Positions 48,803 to 52,786 of a stretch of 52,786 nt of DNA are shown here, piece after piece. This DNA comes from Rhodoferax sp. OV413 (GTDB taxonomy: Bacteria; Pseudomonadota; Gammaproteobacteria; Pseudomonadales; Pseudohongiellaceae). Position 1 is the stretch's first letter; each line of letters begins with the position of its first letter. The DNA lies in NCBI GenBank assembly GCA_943330915.2, contig CALQJO020000013.1, positions 1 through 52,786 of the forward strand. The letters are read 5' to 3'. Position numbers and translations under genes: made by a program. Below the pieces are notes generated by a model that was not told the DNA's origin, did not search any database, and worked only from the letters and a program-made list of their open reading frames with translations.

Positions 48803-50191
48803 ATGCTGCTGAGACTGAACAATCTGCCGTTGACCACTTCCCGCCGCCCTGCCCTGAGACGCTTGTCAACAACTGCGATGGCTGTGTCGATGATGAGTAT
48901 GGCAACCATCAGCCATGCCGATGAGGCCAGTCTGCTGGCGATCGGGGTAGCCCCTTCCGCTCAGCGTATTGGTGAGGATATTGCCACCCTCGCAGGATTC
49001 GGCACACGCCATACCTTATCTGAAACGCAGTCGGATACCCGCGGTATCGGCGCGGCACGGCGCTGGATCAAGTCGGAATTTGATCAGATCTCTGCGGCGT
49101 GTGGGGGCTGTCTGGAGGTGATCTATGTCAGTGGCGTGGTCTCCGGGACCGCGCGGATACCTGATGCGACCGAAGTGGTGAATGTTGTCGCGATCCAGCG
49201 CGGAACGCGCGACAGCAACCGCTTTGTGGTCATGAGTGGCGATATCGATTCACGTATCAGTGACATCATGAACTCTACGGACGATGCCCCGGGCGCTAAT
49301 GACAATGCCTCAGGGATGGCGGGGGTCATTGAAACTGCGCGGGTGTTGTCGCAGTACCAGTTTGAGGGGTCGATCATCTACACCGGTCTGTCCGGTGAGG
49401 AACAGGGGCTTAATGGTGGCGCTATCCTGGCAGCGTACGCCCACGAGCAAGGCTGGGAGATGCAGGCTGTCATCAACAACGACATGATAGGCAATATCCG
49501 CGGCATCAATGGGGTGATCAACAACACCACGGCGCGGGTGTTTTCAGAAGGCACTCGTTTTACCGAAACCTCCGAAGAAGCCGGTCAGCGTCGCTCTCAG
49601 GGCGGTGAGGTCGATTCAGCGTCGCGCAATCTGGCGCGCTATATCGATCAGATGGCAGATCTGTATGTGCCCAATCTGGATGTGATGATGGTCTATCGTC
49701 TCGACCGTTTTGGCCGTGGCGGGCATCATCGGCCATTTAACGAAGCAGGTTTTCCAGCCGTGCGCATAATGGAAACCAACGAGAACTATAACTGGCAGCA
49801 TCAGGACATCCGGGTTGAAGACGGCATTGCCTATGGCGACGTGCTGGAACATGTGGACTTTGACTATGCGGCCAAACTGACTGCCCTCAATGCAGTGACC
49901 CTGGCCTCGATGGCGTGGGCACCTGCCCCGCCGCGTAACGTCACCATCAGTGGTCAGGTCAGTCCCAGCACAACGCTGCGCTGGGAGAAGGTAGAAGGCG
50001 CTACGGCCTATCGTGTGCACTGGCGATTAACAACAGATGCTCAATGGACACATTCGCGTCTGGCTGGCGATGTCAGTGAATTCACGCTGGAAAACGTGGT
50101 CATCGATAACTACTTCTTTGGTGTGTCGAGTGTTTCCGAGCGAGGCCTGCAGAGCCCGGTGGTATTCCCGGGCGCTGCAGGGGCGTTCTGA
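48803..50191 (+). CDS. M28 family peptidase with fibronectin type III-like C-terminus
   Basis: This 462-residue predicted exported zinc peptidase has an N-terminal hydrophobic segment (about 25-38, cleavage near SHA-DE). The M28 core includes GANDNASG (bridging Asp167), LSGEEQGL (Glu199/Glu200), NNDMIGN (Asp227) and WQHQD (His333). The first ligand motif, normally HxD, reads DIDS: Asp147 replaces the His, while Asp149 is kept. Residues about 375-455 look like a fibronectin type III domain. A GGAG site precedes the ATG. It is convergent with the M20 gene, 13 bp apart. Confidence 0.87.
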   Translation: MLLRLNNLPLTTSRRPALRRLSTTAMAVSMMSMATISHADEASLLAIGVAPSAQRIGEDIATLAGFGTRHTLSETQSDTRGIGAARRWIKSEFDQISAACGGCLEVIYVSGVVSGTARIPDATEVVNVVAIQRGTRDSNRFVVMSGDIDSRISDIMNSTDDAPGANDNASGMAGVIETARVLSQYQFEGSIIYTGLSGEEQGLNGGAILAAYAHEQGWEMQAVINNDMIGNIRGINGVINNTTARVFSEGTRFTETSEEAGQRRSQGGEVDSASRNLARYIDQMADLYVPNLDVMMVYRLDRFGRGGHHRPFNEAGFPAVRIMETNENYNWQHQDIRVEDGIAYGDVLEHVDFDYAAKLTALNAVTLASMAWAPAPPRNVTISGQVSPSTTLRWEKVEGATAYRVHWRLTTDAQWTHSRLAGDVSEFTLENVVIDNYFFGVSSVSERGLQSPVVFPGAAGAF

Positions 50192-50204
50192 GGCAGACTG
50201 CGGT

Positions 50205-51632
50205 TCAGTCAAAAACCACGTTACGGATCACGGAATAGAAGTCACTGACGCCGCGCACAAAAGCGGCTTCAGGGACGCGTTCGTCATTGCCGTGGACACC
50301 CGTGTTCTCGCCATCATCGGTAATTAAAGGATTAAATCCGTAACTGATAATGCCCAAATCGCGGGTAAAGTGGCTATCGGTAAACCCGGCGCTTACTGAG
50401 GGAATCACCCGCGATCCCGGATGCAGTTCGCCGGTGACATTGCGAATCGCTTCGAACAAGCGCGAGTTGGTTGTGGATATCGCAGGCGTAAACGCCATGA
50501 TGACCTCAACGGTTACACCGGTGTGGGCAATCAGCGCTTCGAGTTCAGCGACAAACTGTTCAGCGGGTTTATCCGGCAATATCCGGCAATCCAGCTCTGC
50601 CCACGCCTCTGGCGGGATTACATTGATTTTGCTGGAGCCTTCGAAGCGTGTCATGGAGCAGGTATCTCTGGTCAGCGCATTGTGACCTGGCCGCTGTTCG
50701 TGCAGGCGTTGCAGAAATTCCGGATCCTGAACCGCGCGCCCCATATCTGCATACGCCGTTGCCCATTCATCATTCATGGTTTCTGACAGCCCTACAAAAT
50801 ACTCATCAACCGGTGGAATGATGCGCGGGGGGAACGGATTCTCCAGCAATGTGTTCAAGGCTTGTACGATGCGGGTGACTGAGCTGGTGGTGCGTGGTGA
50901 CGAACCGTGGCCAGGCACATCAACCGCCTTTAAATGCAGCCAGACCGGGACCTTTTGCGTCACTTCAACACCAAAGGCAATATCACCCGCGCTGCTGCGG
51001 CTGCCGCCACCGCCCTCGTTAAGCAGAATGCCGATGTCTTCAAAAATTTCGGGCCGGTTATCAATCAACCAGCCCACGCCGAACTCACCGCCCGCCTCTT
51101 CGTCCGCGGTAGCGAGGAAAACCACGTCACGGTTAAGTGCCTGGCCAGAGGTATGCAGATTCAGAAAGGCAACCAGCTGTGCAATTCCCAGTCCCTTCAT
51201 ATCGCGAGTGCCGCGGCCATACAGGTAACCATCTTTTAATTCACCAGACAACGGATCAAAGGTCCAGTACTCGCGATCGGCCGGTACCACGTCGGTGTGT
51301 TGCAGTAGGATCAGTCCGGGCTCGTCTCCGCCCTCCAGCCGTGCCCAGATATTGCCACGACCGGGAGCGCTTTCAGCCGTCTCGTACGCGATACCGTAAC
51401 TGTCAAATATGCGCGCATAAAACTCCACAGCACGGTACTCATTGCCGGGCGGGTTAATGGTGTCAATGCGCACAAATTCCTGTAACCAGGCAACGGCGTT
51501 GTCGTCGGCGGGGGTTGATTGCGCATAGGCTGCGGGCAGAATTACTGAGAGCATAAGCGCAGCGACTGATTTCATCATCAGCCTTTGTGTTGAAAGGACG
51601 GTTTTGAATACCTTGTTATTGATCTTCACCAT
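50205..51632 (-). CDS. M20 family metallopeptidase
   Basis: This 475-residue predicted exported peptidase has a signal peptide (core about 20-36, AYA-QST). The zinc site has HTDVVPAD (His112, Asp114), RDMKG (Asp144) and ADEEAGG (Glu178/Glu179). The dimerisation domain has DVPGHGSSPR. The second zinc His is in TGVHGNDERV. It probably hydrolyses N-terminal or acyl-amino-acid bonds, with substrate unknown. ATG 51632 has GGAG close upstream. ATG 51578 would also keep a signal peptide. Confidence 0.9.
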   Translation of the reverse strand: MVKINNKVFKTVLSTQRLMMKSVAALMLSVILPAAYAQSTPADDNAVAWLQEFVRIDTINPPGNEYRAVEFYARIFDSYGIAYETAESAPGRGNIWARLEGGDEPGLILLQHTDVVPADREYWTFDPLSGELKDGYLYGRGTRDMKGLGIAQLVAFLNLHTSGQALNRDVVFLATADEEAGGEFGVGWLIDNRPEIFEDIGILLNEGGGGSRSSAGDIAFGVEVTQKVPVWLHLKAVDVPGHGSSPRTTSSVTRIVQALNTLLENPFPPRIIPPVDEYFVGLSETMNDEWATAYADMGRAVQDPEFLQRLHEQRPGHNALTRDTCSMTRFEGSSKINVIPPEAWAELDCRILPDKPAEQFVAELEALIAHTGVTVEVIMAFTPAISTTNSRLFEAIRNVTGELHPGSRVIPSVSAGFTDSHFTRDLGIISYGFNPLITDDGENTGVHGNDERVPEAAFVRGVSDFYSVIRNVVFD

Positions 51633-51705
51633 GGTCTCCGCTTGGGGGTATTGTTAGTATGATCTTGGCAATATGGATGCCACACAATGCCACGAGGACT
51701 TGATC

Positions 51706-52719
51706 ATGACATCAGCAACAATAAAGCTCCAGATCGGAAATGCGCTGCCCCCGGGAAATCCATCGGAAAGTGCCAGAGTTATCAGTCTGTGGAAAACCAT
51801 CCATCACTTTTTCTCAGACACGGAATTCACGGCCTTGGCGGGTATCAACGCCACCAGTTGTCGCTATCACCTCAGTCTGGATGCCTCTGCACTGCTGGCG
51901 CTGATGGAGCATGCAGTCGCTCTTGCGGACAGTTTTGATGCGTACGCGACTAAACAGGGCGCTGACAGCTCATTGCCAATCAACGCAGTGCTGACAATCA
52001 CGCTACGGCGCACAGATCAGGCGCTGACTGAACTGGAGTCCTACCAGATCGCCACTGTGTTTATCCAGCAACTGGTATTGGCCAGCCATATTTGCCTGCC
52101 CGGTTCAATCCAGATTCTGGACAGCCGTTATGATGGCAGCGGCGCTCATCGTTATGAGGCGCAGACGTTTGATAGCAAAATTCTGTACGGCGCGATGAAA
52201 GCAGCCAGCTATAACGAGTGGCCTGAGTTGCCTGTGCAATCCTTCGAAAAGGTCTGGGACTGGCTGACATTGTGTGAAACCAGTTGTGCAGATACTGCTT
52301 TAAATAATATTAACAAGATATTGTTTACATTACTTAAAGTGGCAGAACAGCGCCATGAATACAGCGCCCGTACCGTGCTGTTGGTGATTTTTCAGCTGGA
52401 GGTGTTGCTGGATTGTCGTGCGGCCGGCAATCATGAGCTTCTTCATGCCAGAGCACGCAGTGTGCTGGGTGCCATTCCTGAGCAATCCAACTGTTTGCGA
52501 GAATTACTGGAGGTGCGTCATAACCTGTTCATGGCCAGTCAGCCGGTGCATCGGCCGCCATTGATCTGCAATCATACTGCCGACGCATTGCGCGGGCAGA
52601 TTGGTCAACACAATAGCGCTGTGGAATCCGGAACTGCCATGGTGATGGCCATATTGCATGATCTGATCCGTCATCAGTCGCAGTCTTACACATTCAGTGA
52701 GAACTGGAGTCGTGCTTGA
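51706..52719 (+). CDS. Unrecognised protein with HEPN-like C-terminal region
   Basis: The 337-residue protein has no signal peptide or transmembrane helix. I do not recognise the N-terminal two thirds. The C-terminal region (about 185-290) has the helical pattern of ApeA/HEPN-type domains: a long helix TVLLVIFQLEVLLDC, then ELLHARARSVLG, then LRELLEVRHNLFMASQPVH. In active HEPN proteins an R-x4-6-H motif would sit at the last helix. Here Arg271 is kept, but the residue expected as His is Met276. Homology is inferred from pattern only. ATG 51706 has GAGGA 8 nt upstream. ATG 51673 would add 11 residues. Confidence 0.6.
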   Translation: MTSATIKLQIGNALPPGNPSESARVISLWKTIHHFFSDTEFTALAGINATSCRYHLSLDASALLALMEHAVALADSFDAYATKQGADSSLPINAVLTITLRRTDQALTELESYQIATVFIQQLVLASHICLPGSIQILDSRYDGSGAHRYEAQTFDSKILYGAMKAASYNEWPELPVQSFEKVWDWLTLCETSCADTALNNINKILFTLLKVAEQRHEYSARTVLLVIFQLEVLLDCRAAGNHELLHARARSVLGAIPEQSNCLRELLEVRHNLFMASQPVHRPPLICNHTADALRGQIGQHNSAVESGTAMVMAILHDLIRHQSQSYTFSENWSRA

Positions 52720-52770
52720 GGCGATTTCCCGCATTGAATTTTTGTGTGATCAGCGGAAGGATGTGTTGAT

Positions 52771-52786
52771 ATGACTGCTATTGCGA
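52771..52786 (+). CDS. Possible start of a further gene cut by the window edge
   Basis: ATG at 52771 begins MTAIA and has GGAAGG about 10 nt upstream, 51 bp after the previous stop. Only five codons are visible, so the product cannot be named. Confidence 0.3.

Overview
The window reads as chromosomal DNA of a free-living, aerobic gammaproteobacterium of roughly 50% GC. The evidence is gene order. The divergent gltA / sdhCDAB-sucAB-lpd-sucCD block and the yceD-rpmF-plsX-fabDG-acpP-fabF-pabC-mltG-tmk-holB-pilZ block (no fabH) are arranged as in Pseudomonas and relatives. The TonB2-type energy-coupling cluster resembles that of Vibrio and many marine gammaproteobacteria. I cannot name the genus from sequence alone. 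There are no rRNA genes, CRISPR arrays, insertion sequences or prophages. The only mobility gene is a lone tyrosine recombinase.

Layout. 1-180: a degenerate tRNA-Ala(GGC)-like sequence and a bidirectional terminator. 214-1494 (-): citrate synthase. 1495-13053 (+): succinate dehydrogenase, 2-oxoglutarate dehydrogenase (E1, E2, E3) and succinyl-CoA synthetase, with stable hairpins between several genes. 13468-18611 (+): DUF3450, long ExbB (TtpC-like), ExbB, ExbD, TonB and a TPR protein, a complete TonB2-type system ending at a strong terminator. 18733-22411: htpG and convergent argS. 22531-32848 (+): rluC with its own terminator, then a consensus sigma70 promoter that appears to start an almost leaderless mRNA for yceD and the L32/fatty-acid/thymidylate kinase/DNA polymerase delta'/PilZ run. 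32920-37832: DUF411 lipoprotein, LhgO-like oxidase, gamma-glutamyltransferase and divergent glutathione reductase. 38066-40048: a small periplasmic phosphatase-like protein and the recombinase. 40170-52719: tail-specific protease, DUF3089 hydrolase, NhaC antiporter, glucokinase, YaiL-like protein, MFS transporter, M28 and M20 peptidases, and an unrecognised protein with a HEPN-like C-terminus. A possible further gene begins at the right edge.

How the genes work together. The left 13 kb encodes the oxidative run of the TCA cycle from citrate formation through 2-oxoglutarate, succinyl-CoA and succinate to fumarate, feeding electrons to the quinone pool through SdhCDAB. The TonB2-type cluster would use proton motive force to power outer-membrane uptake. 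The fab cluster ties ribosomal protein, phospholipid and fatty-acid synthesis to DNA precursor and replication functions. The right third is mostly peptide and sugar metabolism, periplasmic hydrolases and thiol/redox genes.

I did not find one clearly new multi-gene system. The items most worth a second look are the near-leaderless yceD start, the M28 peptidase with a His-to-Asp change at a metal-ligand position, the HEPN-like orphan at the right end, the altered cofactor-site residue in glutathione reductase, the degenerate tRNA, and several perfect inverted repeats in intergenic or promoter DNA.
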